From positions 1-7,304 of the forward strand of contig RGAJ01000086.1 of NCBI GenBank assembly GCA_009920225.1: 7,304 bases of DNA. The letters are read 5' to 3'. This DNA is from Paracoccaceae bacterium (lineage in GTDB: Bacteria > Pseudomonadota > Alphaproteobacteria > Rhodobacterales > Rhodobacteraceae). The notes below the pieces were generated by a model. The model worked only from the letters and a program-made list of their open reading frames with translations, was not told where the DNA came from and did no database searches. Positions 6,879 through 7,304 of the stretch are shown here, in pieces (position 1 is the first letter of the stretch; the number at the start of each line of letters is the position of its first letter). The position numbers were made by a program, and so were the translations under genes.

Positions 6879-7304
6879 GCTGTCACCTCTTTCTGGGCCA
6901 TACGCATGTTGCGCGCCAGAAGATCCATCGCCGCCATGCGGACCGCGACACCCATTTCAACCTGTTCCTGGATAACAGATCGGTTGATATCATCGGCAAT
7001 GTCGCCATCAATTTCAACGCCACGGTTCATTGGGCCCGGGTGCATCACAATTGCATCATGTTTGGCAACGGATAACTTTTCCGCGTCTAAACCAAAGCGA
7101 TGGTAATATTCACGTTCCGATGGGATAAAGCCGCCATCCATACGTTCCTTTTGAAGGCGCAGCATCATAACCACATCGACATCGCGCAGCCCTTCGCGCA
7201 TGTCATGATAGACCTCGACCCCCAATTGATCGATACCAGAAGGGATAAGCGTGGGTGGGCCAACCAATCGCACGCGGTTTTCCATCTTGCCCAGCAAGAT
7301 CAGA
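6875..7304 (-). CDS. pyrB: Aspartate carbamoyltransferase catalytic chain, C-terminal part (5' end outside the window)
   Basis: This enzyme condenses carbamoyl phosphate with aspartate to N-carbamoyl aspartate in de novo pyrimidine synthesis. The frame is open to the right edge, and about 143 residues are visible, the C-terminal aspartate-binding domain out of roughly 310-320 usual for the family. Motifs include [14 protein letters not shown] near the edge, [10 protein letters not shown] (7139-7168), HPGPMNRG (7019-7042, minus strand) and [16 protein letters not shown] near the end. The TTG at 7297 is internal, not a start. Its TGA overlaps the pyrC' ATG by four bases (ATGA), so the two are translationally coupled, as expected if their products assemble together. 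No pyrI-type regulatory chain is visible in the window. Confidence 0.95.
   Translation of the reverse strand, partial: LILLGKMENRVRLVGPPTLIPSGIDQLGVEVYHDMREGLRDVDVVMMLRLQKERMDGGFIPSEREYYHRFGLDAEKLSVAKHDAIVMHPGPMNRGVEIDGDIADDINRSVIQEQVEMGVAVRMAAMDLLARNMRMAQKEVTA

Overview
The window looks like an ordinary housekeeping stretch of an alphaproteobacterial chromosome, most likely from the Rhodobacterales (roseobacter group). I base this on protein character (a Slt-type transglycosylase, an MnmD-type methyltransferase beside a separate FAD oxidoreductase, pyrB-pyrC'-plsY) and on a moderate GC content judged by eye. No database search was possible. Coding density is very high: eight protein genes, no RNA gene, no mobile element, no CRISPR array, and no gene-free stretch above about 65 bases.

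Layout, left to right. (1) A periplasmic soluble lytic transglycosylase on + (1-1941); its signal peptide runs off the left edge. (2) A minus-strand pair: mnmD, a tRNA wobble-uridine methyltransferase (2771-3454), followed after one base by a DMT/EamA transporter (1906-2769). The transporter's 3' end overlaps the transglycosylase's 3' end by 36 bases. (3) Divergent from mnmD across 64 bases, an FAD-dependent oxidoreductase of the DAO/MnmC family on + (3519-4547), then a small VOC (glyoxalase-fold) protein (4606-5007). (4) A minus-strand operon entering from the right edge: pyrB (partial, 6875-7304), pyrC' (5619-6878) and plsY (5008-5622). Its genes overlap by ATGA at both junctions, and plsY ends exactly where the VOC gene ends.

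Functional links. mnmD and the FAD oxidoreductase correspond to the two halves of the fused MnmC protein of enterobacteria, which finishes the mnm5U34 modification of tRNA; here they are separate, divergently transcribed genes. PyrB makes carbamoyl aspartate. The dihydroorotase homologue beside it has lost its metal ligands and catalytic Asp, so it is best read as a non-catalytic PyrC' subunit of a PyrB/PyrC' aspartate transcarbamoylase. PlsY acylates glycerol-3-phosphate for phospholipid synthesis.

I found no clearly novel biological system. The points most worth a second look are the degenerate dihydroorotase, the split and divergent MnmC-like pair, the coding-over-coding 3' overlap at 1906-1941, and a 13-bp sequence repeated exactly at both start codons of the pyrC'-plsY operon.
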